From positions 1-64,000 of the forward strand of contig CACETY010000001.1 of NCBI GenBank assembly GCA_902562645.1: a stretch of DNA of 64,000 bases. Reading direction: 5' to 3'. Made by a program: the position numbers and the translations under genes. How positions within the stretch are numbered: the stretch's first letter is position 1; every line of letters begins with the position of its first letter. Below are positions 1-9,655 of the stretch, piece by piece. The notes under the pieces are model-generated. The model ran no database searches. It saw only the letters and a program-made list of their open reading frames with translations, and was not told where the DNA came from. Source of the DNA: an uncultured Pelagibacteraceae bacterium (GTDB lineage Bacteria; Pseudomonadota; Alphaproteobacteria; Pelagibacterales; Pelagibacteraceae).

Positions 1-1478
1 GCGACTAAATATGGTTTGTTATCTCCATAAACAATTGATTGATCAATAAATTTCGAATTTGATAGTTCATTTTCTATTTTGACTGGAGAAATATTATCTC
101 CACCAGGAGTAATCAAAATATCTTTTTTTCTGTCAGTAATTTTTAAATAACCATTCTCAAAAATTCCAATGTCTCCCGTATGTAACCAACCATCTTTTAA
201 AACTTTGTTAGTTTCTTGCTCATTATTCCAATAACCCAACATTACATTCTCACCCTTAACTAAAATTTCTCCATCTGAGGCTATTTTTACCTCATTGCCT
301 TTAAACGGTGGTCCCACAGTCTCAACCCTAATGTCGTCAATTGGATTACAACTTACAACTGGAGAGGTCTCGGTTAATCCATAACCCTGCAAGGTAGGTA
401 AGCCTATAGCATTTAAAAAAATACCAACTTCTTTATCAAGTGCTCCACCGCCTGAAACGAATGTTTTAAGCTCACCTCCAAATTGACTTTTAATTTTTTT
501 TCTCACAATCTTTTCTAAAATAATATCAATGAATTTTTCTAAAACTGTTAAAGATTGCTTATTTATTTTTTTGGTTCCCAATTCTAACATTTTTAATATT
601 AAACTTTTTTTTAAACCTGTTGCTTTATTGAAACTTGCATTGATTTTTTGAAAAAGATTTTGGTAAAACCTAGGTACCGCAGTCATTAGTTGAGGTTTAC
701 AATCGTTCATATTTTTAATTAATTTCTCAATACTTTCTGCATAAAATATTTTTGCTCCAACACTTATTTGAACAAATTGAACTGTGTGCTCGTAAGAATG
801 TGACAGAGGTAACCAAGTTAAAAACCTAGTCTGGTCTGATAACAAAGGTTTTAATATATCGAGCGCTCCATCACAATTGTTTAAAATACCACCATGACTT
901 AAGATTACACCTTTTGGGTTACCCTGAGTTCCTGAAGTATAAATAATACAAGCAGGATCATTTCTTTTAATTGATAAGTCTGGAACGTTTGAATCTTGAT
1001 AATCTAAATTAGAAAATAATTTATTTACATTAATATAAGTGTCAATGTCTGCATCTAATTCTTCAAAAGAAAATATTTTATTAATAAAACTCTTTTTTTT
1101 TATAATTTCTTTAACTTTATTAAATTGTTCTTGATTAGAAACAAAGATTAATTTTGGATTACAATTTTCAATAATATATTCATAATCTTTCTCAGCATAA
1201 GTTGTATAAGCTGGTACAGTAATAGCTTCAGATAACATTACTGAAAGGTCAGTTATAAACCATTCAGGTCTATTTTCAGATATTAATAAACATCTATCAC
1301 CTTTATTAGTATATTTTTTAATTTCTGAAGAAAGTTTTTTAATTGAATGGAATGTTTTTTCCCAAGTAAAATAATTACTTTTATCTTTTAAGGATGTTAA
1401 AAGAATATCGTCTTTTTTTTGTTTTTTATAATTAATAAAAAAAAGATCAACTAAATTATCTATATTTTGTGTACTCAT
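1..1478 (-). CDS. Long-chain fatty-acid--CoA ligase / AMP-dependent synthetase (C-terminus runs off the window)
   Basis: Minus-strand translation from ATG at 1478 is open to the window edge: MSTQNIDNLVDLFF...IIYTSGTQGNPKGVILSHGG...GYGLTETSPVVSCN...GWLHTGDIG (AMP-binding motifs). Not in the ORF track because it is truncated. Confidence 0.9.
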   Translation of the reverse strand, partial: MSTQNIDNLVDLFFINYKKQKKDDILLTSLKDKSNYFTWEKTFHSIKKLSSEIKKYTNKGDRCLLISENRPEWFITDLSVMLSEAITVPAYTTYAEKDYEYIIENCNPKLIFVSNQEQFNKVKEIIKKKSFINKIFSFEELDADIDTYINVNKLFSNLDYQDSNVPDLSIKRNDPACIIYTSGTQGNPKGVILSHGGILNNCDGALDILKPLLSDQTRFLTWLPLSHSYEHTVQFVQISVGAKIFYAESIEKLIKNMNDCKPQLMTAVPRFYQNLFQKINASFNKATGLKKSLILKMLELGTKKINKQSLTVLEKFIDIILEKIVRKKIKSQFGGELKTFVSGGGALDKEVGIFLNAIGLPTLQGYGLTETSPVVSCNPIDDIRVETVGPPFKGNEVKIASDGEILVKGENVMLGYWNNEQETNKVLKDGWLHTGDIGIFENGYLKITDRKKDILITPGGDNISPVKIENELSNSKFIDQSIVYGDNKPYLV

Positions 1479-1485
1479 AAATTTA

Positions 1486-1572
1486 TGGTGGGCAAAGAGA
1501 GAATCGAACTCTCACAGTATTGCTACTATTGGATTTTGAGTCCAACGCGTCTACCAGTTCCGCCATTCGCCC
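1486..1572 (-). tRNA. tRNA-Leu(CAA), long variable arm, CCA encoded
   Basis: Reverse complement gggcgaatggcggaactggtagacgcgttggactcaaaatcc...gagttcgattctctctttgcccacca; anticodon loop CTCAAAA, class II variable arm, GTTCGATTC T-loop, matching 7-bp acceptor arms. Confidence 0.93.
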
Positions 1573-1629
1573 AAAACTTTGCATATTTTAACCAATAGTA
1601 TTAAATCATTTATTGTAATAAAAGAAAAT

Positions 1630-2238
1630 ATGTTTAAAGAGCTCTACAATAAAACTATTAATCTAGCAGGTCATAAAAGATCTAAATCTATTTTGGGATT
1701 TATATCTTTCATTGAAAGTTTCATATTCCCAATACCTCCTGATGTTTTGATAATTCCTATGACAATAGCTCGAAAACATGAATGGATTAAAATTGCAATG
1801 ATTGCAACCTTAGGATCTGTTTTGGGAGCTTGCCTAGGATATTTTATAGGATATGTGTTCTTTAATGAAATTGGCCTAAAAATTTTTGAGATCTATGGTG
1901 TAGACAACGCTTCATTTTTAAAAGATAAAGTTTCCTCAGAGGGTGGTGTTATAGCCTGGATAACTCTCTTAGCCATTGCTGGGTTTTCACCAGTGCCTTT
2001 TAAGTTACTTACAATCACAAGCGGTTTCATAAACTTTAATATTTTGTATTTTATAATCATTTCTATTTTAACAAGAGGTTCACGTTTTTTTTTAATAGCA
2101 TTTTTAATTGGAAACTTCGGATCTACAATGAAAAAGATTATTGAAAAAAAACTTCTAAAATTTTCTATTTTATTATCAATTATTTTAATTATTTTTGCAT
2201 ATGCTATTTATAAATTTTTAAATAATTTTATTTATTAA
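1630..2238 (+). CDS. YqaA/DedA (VTT/SNARE-associated) family membrane protein
   Basis: Polytopic membrane protein with FIESFIFPIPPDVLIIPM...GYFIGY and GFSPVPFKLLTITSG; start moved from 1579 to ATG 1630, away from the tRNA. Confidence 0.8.
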   Translation: MFKELYNKTINLAGHKRSKSILGFISFIESFIFPIPPDVLIIPMTIARKHEWIKIAMIATLGSVLGACLGYFIGYVFFNEIGLKIFEIYGVDNASFLKDKVSSEGGVIAWITLLAIAGFSPVPFKLLTITSGFINFNILYFIIISILTRGSRFFLIAFLIGNFGSTMKKIIEKKLLKFSILLSIILIIFAYAIYKFLNNFIY

Positions 2239-2240
2239 AT

Positions 2241-2720
2241 ATGATCCTATTTCCAAATAGAAAAAATTTTTATGTGATTATTTTTTTTATCTCGTTAATT
2301 TCAATAATTTCCGCGTTATACATTGAGTATGTATTGAAGTATCAACCATGTAAATTATGTATTTATCAAAGGTTACCTTACCTGACTGCAATATTTGTAA
2401 GCTTTATCGGTTTTAATTATTCGAATAATGATAAAATTTTAATAGTTATAATTATGATATTTACTTTGAGCACCGTACTATCTGGGTATCATTTTGGAAT
2501 TGAAAATAATATATTTGATGAGCTTTCAGCCTGCACAAGTGGATCATCAGATATTTTAAATAAATCGAAATTACTAGAATCTCTTAACAAAAATATGCCT
2601 GTTAACTGTAAAGATGCTACTTTTAAAATTCTTGGAATCTCACTAGCGGCAATTAATACAATTTTATCAATTTTAATTGTTATTTTTTCTATTAGAACAT
2701 TAACTTATGAAAAAAACTAA
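2241..2720 (+). CDS. dsbB: Disulfide bond formation protein B (DsbB family)
   Basis: KYQPCKLCIYQRLPY CxxC motif plus second Cys pair and transmembrane segments. Confidence 0.85.
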   Translation: MILFPNRKNFYVIIFFISLISIISALYIEYVLKYQPCKLCIYQRLPYLTAIFVSFIGFNYSNNDKILIVIIMIFTLSTVLSGYHFGIENNIFDELSACTSGSSDILNKSKLLESLNKNMPVNCKDATFKILGISLAAINTILSILIVIFSIRTLTYEKN

Positions 2721-3240
2721 TAAAAAAAAATTAGAAGAATTTATAAGAGTAGATCATGCTGGAGAAAGAGGTGCAATTAAGATTTATGAAGGTCAACTGC
2801 TCGCTCTAAATACTATTGTGAGAAATGACGAATTGAAAAAAAAAATTGGTGAAATGAAAAAGCATGAGCAGGAACACTCAAATTTTTTTGAGAATGAAAT
2901 AGTAAAAAGAAATATAAAGCCAACAAAATTTTTACCATTATGGGATTTGCTTGGACTGGGTCTTGGATTTGGCTCAACAATACTTGGAAAAAAGGCAGCA
3001 ATGTTATGTACTGCATCTGTAGAAGAGGTAATTGATGAACATTACAAAAATCAAATTAATCAAATTGAAGTAGACGAAAAAAACTTAAAAGAAAAAATAA
3101 TAAAATTTAGACAAGATGAATTAGACCATAAAGATATAGCTTATGAGGAAGGGGCCACAAAAAAAGGTCTTTATTCCATTATGGACAAAGTAATTAAAAC
3201 AGGCTCTAAGGTTGCAATAAAAATTTCTGAAAAAATTTAA
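2707..3240 (+). CDS. coq7: Demethoxyubiquinone hydroxylase (Coq7 family)
   Basis: RVDHAGERGAIKIYEGQ...HEQEHSNFFE...VEEVIDEHY...DELDHKDIA di-iron motifs. Confidence 0.92.
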   Translation: MKKTNKKKLEEFIRVDHAGERGAIKIYEGQLLALNTIVRNDELKKKIGEMKKHEQEHSNFFENEIVKRNIKPTKFLPLWDLLGLGLGFGSTILGKKAAMLCTASVEEVIDEHYKNQINQIEVDEKNLKEKIIKFRQDELDHKDIAYEEGATKKGLYSIMDKVIKTGSKVAIKISEKI

Positions 3241-3810
3241 TTACGGTTCAAGTTCAACATCCCAGTATAAATAATCCATCCAACTTTTATGTAAAAAGTT
3301 TGGTGGAAAATTTTTACCATTTTTATGGAGGTCCTCTGTAGTAGGTTGAAAGGGCCATTGGTTTAGTGTCATACCTGAATTCTTTATTAGTCTTCCTCCT
3401 TTTTTAACATTACAGGACGAACAAGCTGTTACAACATTATCCCAATTGGTTTTGCCTCCTTTTGATCTTGGCAGTAAGTGATCAAAAGTTAATTCATCTT
3501 TGCTACCACAATATTGGCATCTAAATTTATCTCTCAAAAAAACATTGAACCGTGTAAAGTTAGGATTTGATTGAGGTCTTATGTATGATTTAAGAGCAAT
3601 TACACTTGGAAGTTTCATACTAAACGAAGGACTTCTAATTTGTCTATCATAATAACTAACAATAGAAACTCTATCCAAGAAAACAGATTTAATTGAGTCC
3701 TGCCAACTCCACAATGAAAGTGGATAATAACTTAAAGGCCTATAATCTGCATTCAAAACTAGTGCGGGACATTTTTCTAAAGAGATACTTTGATCAGAAA
3801 GTTCAATCAT
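3241..3810 (-). CDS. HNH endonuclease family protein
   Basis: CQYCGSKDELTFDHLLPRSKGGKTNWDNVVTACSSCNVKKGGRL HNH motif. Confidence 0.88.
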   Translation of the reverse strand: MIELSDQSISLEKCPALVLNADYRPLSYYPLSLWSWQDSIKSVFLDRVSIVSYYDRQIRSPSFSMKLPSVIALKSYIRPQSNPNFTRFNVFLRDKFRCQYCGSKDELTFDHLLPRSKGGKTNWDNVVTACSSCNVKKGGRLIKNSGMTLNQWPFQPTTEDLHKNGKNFPPNFLHKSWMDYLYWDVELEP

Positions 3811-3871
3811 ACCTAAAACATATATTAAATATATTTTTTATCAACAAAACTAATATTATATTAAATATTTA

Positions 3872-4546
3872 TTAACTGATTATTTTTTTTTTTATAAAGT
3901 TTAATGCCGCACTCGAAGCTTCCATAGGTATATGGTGATCACAGTTTTTAATCATTAAAGTTTCAATTTTAATTTTATTTCTAATAAAAAAATCCTTAGC
4001 TTCTAGTAAATTATTTGGTGGGACAATTGGGTCATTTTCACCGTGTATCATTAAAATATCAGTTTTAGTTTTTATTCTTGGGGATAGATCCTTCATGTTT
4101 ATAATTCTTCCAGAAAATCCTACGATACAACTAAATTCTTTTTCGGATGTCAGGCCAACATTTATTGACATCATACATCCTTGACTGAAACCAGAAACAC
4201 AAATTTGTGAATATTCTAAATTAAAATAATTACTTATTTCTGAAATATAACTGTTGAGAACATTTTCTGCCTTTTTTGACTCTTGAAGAGTATATTCTGG
4301 ATCTTCATTATTTAAATCAAACCATTGAAACCCTAATGGATTAATACTGCATACTTCATGTGCATCGGGACATAAAAAAACTGTATTTTTTAAAAATCTT
4401 TTCCAGTTTAAAGTTAACATGCTGATGTCTTTACCATCACCTCCATATCCATGAAGTAAAATTACAGCACTTTTAATTTCCTCATTATTCTCTGGTTTTA
4501 TTATTGATGTATTCAATGAAAATTTCATAATATTTTTGGTAACCAA
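3872..4546 (-). CDS. Alpha/beta hydrolase, phospholipase/carboxylesterase family
   Basis: VILLHGYGGDGKD, GFSQGCMMS nucleophile elbow, HGENDPIVP and CDHHIP catalytic Asp/His contexts. Confidence 0.85.
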   Translation of the reverse strand: MVTKNIMKFSLNTSIIKPENNEEIKSAVILLHGYGGDGKDISMLTLNWKRFLKNTVFLCPDAHEVCSINPLGFQWFDLNNEDPEYTLQESKKAENVLNSYISEISNYFNLEYSQICVSGFSQGCMMSINVGLTSEKEFSCIVGFSGRIINMKDLSPRIKTKTDILMIHGENDPIVPPNNLLEAKDFFIRNKIKIETLMIKNCDHHIPMEASSAALNFIKKKIIS

Positions 4547-5055
4547 TCAAGTAAAGACTGATCATTAAAGTCAATGTAACCAACAATTCTTCCAACCTCA
4601 AAACCATTTTGGTCTATTAGAATTGTTGTGGGTAATCCTCGTAGTTTAAATATCTGGGAAAACTCTGGTCCAGATCCTGTGAATATATCTAAATTCTTAA
4701 TTTTGATTTCGTCAAAAAACTCTTTAGATTTTTTATAACTTTCACCACCAATATTAATTGGGATTATGTTTATGTTTTTAAATTCATTTAAGTTTTTAAG
4801 TTTATCTAAAGATGGCATTTCTTTTTTGCAAGGAGCGCACCAAGTAGCCCAGAAATTTATTATTAATGGGTTTGATTTATAATTATTTAAACTTACTTTT
4901 TGACCTTCAGATTTAATAAATTCTATATTTTTAATTTTTTTCTTGTCTTTATGTACTATAAGATTCTTAATTTCTGGACGTTCTATTGAATATGAGACGC
5001 TAGATGATATTAAGTAAATTATTATTATAAGATAATTAAAAAAAATGATTTTCAT
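4525..5055 (-). CDS. TlpA-family thiol:disulfide oxidoreductase
   Basis: NFWATWCAPCKKEMPSL thioredoxin active site, N-terminal signal/TM, GLPTTILIDQ. Confidence 0.88.
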   Translation of the reverse strand: MKIIFFNYLIIIIYLISSSVSYSIERPEIKNLIVHKDKKKIKNIEFIKSEGQKVSLNNYKSNPLIINFWATWCAPCKKEMPSLDKLKNLNEFKNINIIPINIGGESYKKSKEFFDEIKIKNLDIFTGSGPEFSQIFKLRGLPTTILIDQNGFEVGRIVGYIDFNDQSLLDWLPKIL

Positions 5056-5078
5056 ACAATTATTAATAATTAAATATC

Positions 5079-6467
5079 ATGGGTAAAAATAAAAACAATC
5101 AGCCAATTTGGAATACAAGAATAAAAAAGGTCTCAAAAAACCTTTTTAAAAAGGTTGGTGGATCAATTTCAGTCGATAAAAGATTATTTAGGGAGGATAT
5201 TGAAGCTTCAATTGTACATGTTGAGATGTTGTTTAAACAAAAAATTATAAATTTTAAAATTAAAAATAAAATAGTATGGGGTTTAAAGAGAATTAATAAC
5301 GAAATTATAAAAAAAAAATTTGTATTTGACGATAAGCTTGAGGATATTCATATGAATATAGAACACAGACTCTTTGAACTAATCGGAGAGGATGCTGGAT
5401 ATATTCACACAGCAAGATCAAGAAATGATCAAGTAGTCACAGATTTTAAAATTTGGTTAAGAAAAGCTAATAAAGAAATTGTTAAGAATATAGATGTAAC
5501 AATTAAAAATATTTTAAAAAAAGCAGAAAAAAATGTTGAAACAATTATGCCTGGTTTCACACATCTTAAAAATGCACAACCAGTTTCATTTGCTCATTAT
5601 CTAATGGCGTACTTAGAAATGTTTAATAGAGATAAAAATAGATTTAAAAATAATTTAGAGAGTCTTAATGAAAATCCACTTGGCGTGGCTGCTTTAACAG
5701 GCACTTCTTTTAAAATTGATAGATTTTATACGTCAAAAAAATTAGGTTTTGACAGGCCAACTAAAAACTCAATTGATACTGTTTCTGATAGAGATTTTGT
5801 AATTGATTTTCTGTATTCTTGCTCTGCATGTGCTGTTCATATCTCTAGAATTGCTGAGGAATTTATAATCTGGAATTCAGATGCTTTTAAACTAATTAAT
5901 TTGAATGATAAAATTGTAACTGGATCATCCATTATGCCTCAAAAAAAAAATCCTGATTCTTTAGAATACCTGAGAGGCAAAACAGGTTTTATATTTGGAA
6001 ATCTATTTTCTATGCTTACAACGTTAAAAGGATTGCCCCTTTCTTATTTTAAAGATTTACAAGATGATAAAGAAATTGTTTTTAAATCGTTTGATCAGTT
6101 AAAAAATTCCTTAATTATATTAAATGATGTACTTAAAAATTTTTCGCCAGATAAGAAAAAGATGATCGAACTTGCAGAAAGTGGCTACATTACAGCAACT
6201 GATTTAGCAGATTACATGGTTAGAGAATTAAATTATCCATTTAGAAAAGCTTATTTACAAACAGCTAAAATCATAAATTTTGCCGAAAAAAATAAAAAAA
6301 AATTGGCAGAACTCACTATAAAAGAGATAAATAAAATTGAAAAAGGTTTAACCGCTGATGTTCTTAAAATATTTGAACTAAAAAAATCTGTTAATTCTAA
6401 AGTTTCTTATGGTGGAACTTCTTTCGACAACATTAAGAAAATGATATTAAGTTACAAGAAAAAATAA
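5079..6467 (+). CDS. argH: Argininosuccinate lyase
   Basis: HTARSRNDQV...GSSIMPQKKNPDSLE fumarase/aspartase-superfamily signature. Confidence 0.97.
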   Translation: MGKNKNNQPIWNTRIKKVSKNLFKKVGGSISVDKRLFREDIEASIVHVEMLFKQKIINFKIKNKIVWGLKRINNEIIKKKFVFDDKLEDIHMNIEHRLFELIGEDAGYIHTARSRNDQVVTDFKIWLRKANKEIVKNIDVTIKNILKKAEKNVETIMPGFTHLKNAQPVSFAHYLMAYLEMFNRDKNRFKNNLESLNENPLGVAALTGTSFKIDRFYTSKKLGFDRPTKNSIDTVSDRDFVIDFLYSCSACAVHISRIAEEFIIWNSDAFKLINLNDKIVTGSSIMPQKKNPDSLEYLRGKTGFIFGNLFSMLTTLKGLPLSYFKDLQDDKEIVFKSFDQLKNSLIILNDVLKNFSPDKKKMIELAESGYITATDLADYMVRELNYPFRKAYLQTAKIINFAEKNKKKLAELTIKEINKIEKGLTADVLKIFELKKSVNSKVSYGGTSFDNIKKMILSYKKK

Positions 6468-6469
6468 TT

Positions 6470-6634
6470 ATGATTAAAAAAATAACTTTAATTACCATGT
6501 GCCTAATTTTATTAACTTCATGTGGAAGAAAAAATGAGCCAAAATATGAGGCATCATTAAATAATAATGTTATGAAATTTAATAATTTTAACAACGTATT
6601 TAAAATGCCAAAAAAAGATGAAATATATCAATAA
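6470..6634 (+). CDS. Small lipoprotein (LptM/YifL-like), 54 aa
   Basis: Not in ORF track. MIKKITLITMCLILLTSCGRKNEPKYEAS...MPKKDEIYQ*; lipobox LTSC; sits between argH and lysA and overlaps the lysA start by 17 nt. Confidence 0.75.
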   Translation: MIKKITLITMCLILLTSCGRKNEPKYEASLNNNVMKFNNFNNVFKMPKKDEIYQ

Positions 6635-7832
6635 TATTTTTACAGTTGAAAAATCAAAACTCACTAAAGTAATTAAAAAATTTGAAACACCAATTTTTTG
6701 CTATTCGGAGAAAAAAATAAAGCAAAATATAAGTAACTTTAAAAGTAGTTTTAAATCGTTTTCTCCAATCATATGTTTTTCAACAAAGTCAAACTGTAAT
6801 CTAGAGATACTTAAACTAATTAATCGAAGTGGATTGGGAGCTGATGTTGTCTCAAAAGGTGAATTAATGATTGCACTAAAAGCAGGAATAAATTCCAAAA
6901 AGATTGTTTTTTCTGGAGTGGGTAAAACTAGGTCAGAATTGATTTATGCGATAGATAAAAATATTTTATTGATTAATTGTGAGTCAAAAAGTGAAATATT
7001 AGAAATAGAAAGTATAGCAAAATCTAAGAATAAAAAGATTGATATTGGAATTAGATTAAATCCAAATACAGATGCAAAAACAATTAAACAAATTTCAACT
7101 GGCAAAAAAGAAAATAAATTTGGTGTTAACGAAAAGACATTTATTGAAGTTTCGAAATATATAAAAAATTCAAAACTTTTAAATCTAAAATGTTTAAGTG
7201 TGCACATTGGGAGTCAAATTCTAGATCATAAACCATACCAAAAAATGCTTAACGTTATAGATAAACTAATAAAAAAAATTAACTTTAATTTTGAGTATAT
7301 AGATCTTGGTGGTGGTATGGGAATTGATTATAACAAAGACAATAAAAAATTTAATTATAAAAAGTATAATCAAATTATTAAAAAATTTTTAAAAAAGCAT
7401 AAATCAAAAATTGTTTTTGAACCTGGTAGATCAATCATAGGTGATACTGCAATATTAATTTCGAAAATTATTTATATAAAAGAAAATTCTAAAAAAGATT
7501 TTATTATTATGGATGCAGCTATGAATGATTTTATGAGACCTGCGTTGTACGGGGCTAAGCATAAAATAATTCCATTAAAGAAAACCAATAAAATAACCAC
7601 GAAAAGTTATGATTTTGTAGGTCCGATTTGCGAAACGACAGATAAATTCCTAACTACAAATAAATTTCAAAAATTAAATGAGAAAGATTATATTATTATT
7701 TGCGACGTAGGAGCATATGGCTCATCATTATCTTCAAATTATAACATTAGGCCTAAACCTGCTGAAATATTAATAAGAGGTTCAAAAATAAATGTAATTA
7801 AAAAAAGACAAAAACTAAGAGATATAATTTAG
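6618..7832 (+). CDS. lysA: Diaminopimelate decarboxylase
   Basis: PLP-dependent decarboxylase fold-III motifs: CFSTKSNCNLEILKL, SVHIGSQI, FEPGRSIIG, GPICETTD, CDVGAYGSS. Confidence 0.96.
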   Translation: MKYINNIFTVEKSKLTKVIKKFETPIFCYSEKKIKQNISNFKSSFKSFSPIICFSTKSNCNLEILKLINRSGLGADVVSKGELMIALKAGINSKKIVFSGVGKTRSELIYAIDKNILLINCESKSEILEIESIAKSKNKKIDIGIRLNPNTDAKTIKQISTGKKENKFGVNEKTFIEVSKYIKNSKLLNLKCLSVHIGSQILDHKPYQKMLNVIDKLIKKINFNFEYIDLGGGMGIDYNKDNKKFNYKKYNQIIKKFLKKHKSKIVFEPGRSIIGDTAILISKIIYIKENSKKDFIIMDAAMNDFMRPALYGAKHKIIPLKKTNKITTKSYDFVGPICETTDKFLTTNKFQKLNEKDYIIICDVGAYGSSLSSNYNIRPKPAEILIRGSKINVIKKRQKLRDII

Positions 7833-7844
7833 TTTTTGACAAAA

Positions 7845-8546
7845 ATGATAAGAAAACTTCTATTTTTACTTTTTTTCTTCATAGGCATATCTACAATTTC
7901 AATAATATTCCTACCGTCATTAATGATGCCAACTAAAATAGTTTTATTTGGTGGAAAAATGATGGGAAGGTGGGCTGCCGTTTGTCTTCAGATTTTTTTA
8001 CAAACAAAAATTATTGTTAAGGGTAGGGAAAATATTATTAAAAATGAAAAGTTTTTTATTGCTTGCTCTCATCAATCGATGTTTGAGACTTTTTACCTAC
8101 AAACAATTTTTAATTCACCAATATTTATTTTAAAATATGAATTAATCAAAATGCCTATATTTGGCTGGTATTTAAAAAAGATAGGATCAATTTCAATAAA
8201 TAGAAATAAAATTAGTAAAGATAATTTAGGTTTAATAGATAAAATAAAAAATTCTATTAAAAATTCAGAAAGACCATTAATTATATTTCCTCAAGGAACA
8301 AGAGTTTTGCCGAATGAAATAATTCCTTTTAAAAAAGGTGTTGGTAGAATTTATGAAGAATTAAAAATCAATTGCCAACCTGTAGCAATAAATTCTGGAA
8401 ATGTTTGGCCAAAAAATGGAAAATTATCCTCAAAAAAAACAATAACAATATCAATTCTTCCCTTAGTTAAACCTGGAATGAACTCAGAAGACTTTAGGAA
8501 TTATATAGAGGATAAAATATATACTGAGTTAAAATTAATGAATTAG
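7845..8546 (+). CDS. plsC: 1-acyl-sn-glycerol-3-phosphate acyltransferase
   Basis: ACSHQSMFET (HX4 motif), IIFPQGTRV. Confidence 0.9.
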   Translation: MIRKLLFLLFFFIGISTISIIFLPSLMMPTKIVLFGGKMMGRWAAVCLQIFLQTKIIVKGRENIIKNEKFFIACSHQSMFETFYLQTIFNSPIFILKYELIKMPIFGWYLKKIGSISINRNKISKDNLGLIDKIKNSIKNSERPLIIFPQGTRVLPNEIIPFKKGVGRIYEELKINCQPVAINSGNVWPKNGKLSSKKTITISILPLVKPGMNSEDFRNYIEDKIYTELKLMN

Positions 8547-9655
8547 CCCTTCATTGGCATTACAACATATATGCTATCATAATCAGCTGGGTCTCTAATT
8601 AAAGCTGGTGAACCAGTATCTTTTAAATAAATTTCAATGTTATCTCCATCAAGTTGAGATGCAACATCAATTAAATACCTAGAATTAAAACTTATATCTA
8701 ACTCATGATCAAATTTAACACTTAAACTTTCTTTACCATCACCACTATTTGTATTGTTAACTGAAAGATCAAGATTATCTTTTGAAAGATTAAATTTTAC
8801 ACCATCCTTTTTATCTAATGAAACTGATGCAACTCTATCTACTGAATTCAAAAATGATTTTAGATCAACTTCCAACTTTTTTTGGTTTTCTTTAGGTATT
8901 ACTTGTACGTAATTTGGAAATTTTCCATCAATAAGTTTTGATATCAATATACTATTGTTAATTTCAAATTTAATTTTTGATTTAATATTTGAAATTTTTA
9001 CCTCACCTTCATAGTCCTCTAATAATGAACAAAGCTGAAAAATAGTTTTTTTTGGTAAAATTATCTGATCAAATTGAACTTTATTATGGAGTCTTATCTT
9101 TGATATAGACATTCTATGACTATCGGTAGCTGCTGCTGTTAAAAAATTTTTATCCTCAACTTCTGTCTGATGTAAAAAAATTCCACTTAAATAATGTCTT
9201 GTTTCATCATTAGATACTGAAAATTTGCATTTATTTAGGAGTTTTAATAACTCTTTTGATTTAATTGAAAACTCATTTTCATTAAAATTTTCATCTGTTA
9301 ATGGAAACTCAGAAGCACTAATGCAATTCAAGTTGAAAACAGATTTATCAGACTCTAAGTGCAATTTATTTTCGCTAGGATTAGAAAAGTTAATTTTACT
9401 TCCAGAGGAAAACTTTCTAACAATATCATACATTATTGATGAGGAAGAAGTAGTTTTACCCTCCTCAAATATTTCAACGTTTGGAATTTGATGAATAAAA
9501 ATTAAATCAAGATCAGTCGCTGTTATTGTTAACTTTCCATTACTTACATCTAATAATACGTTAGAAAGGATTGGTAAAGTACTTCTTTTTTCAATTACAC
9601 CTTGACAATAATTTAAAGATTTTTGAAGGTCTTGTTGATTTAAACTAAACTTCAT
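8543..9655 (-). CDS. dnaN: DNA polymerase III subunit beta (sliding clamp)
   Basis: Full-length DnaN: LPILSNVLLDV...LTATDLDL-like...VASQLDGDNIEIYLKDTGSPALIRDP...YVVMPMKG C-terminus. Confidence 0.97.
   Translation of the reverse strand: MKFSLNQQDLQKSLNYCQGVIEKRSTLPILSNVLLDVSNGKLTITATDLDLIFIHQIPNVEIFEEGKTTSSSSIMYDIVRKFSSGSKINFSNPSENKLHLESDKSVFNLNCISASEFPLTDENFNENEFSIKSKELLKLLNKCKFSVSNDETRHYLSGIFLHQTEVEDKNFLTAAATDSHRMSISKIRLHNKVQFDQIILPKKTIFQLCSLLEDYEGEVKISNIKSKIKFEINNSILISKLIDGKFPNYVQVIPKENQKKLEVDLKSFLNSVDRVASVSLDKKDGVKFNLSKDNLDLSVNNTNSGDGKESLSVKFDHELDISFNSRYLIDVASQLDGDNIEIYLKDTGSPALIRDPADYDSIYVVMPMKG

Noticed and set aside
3693-3875. 60-aa plus-strand ORF overlapping the HNH gene
   Set aside because: No motif, mostly antisense to a conserved gene.
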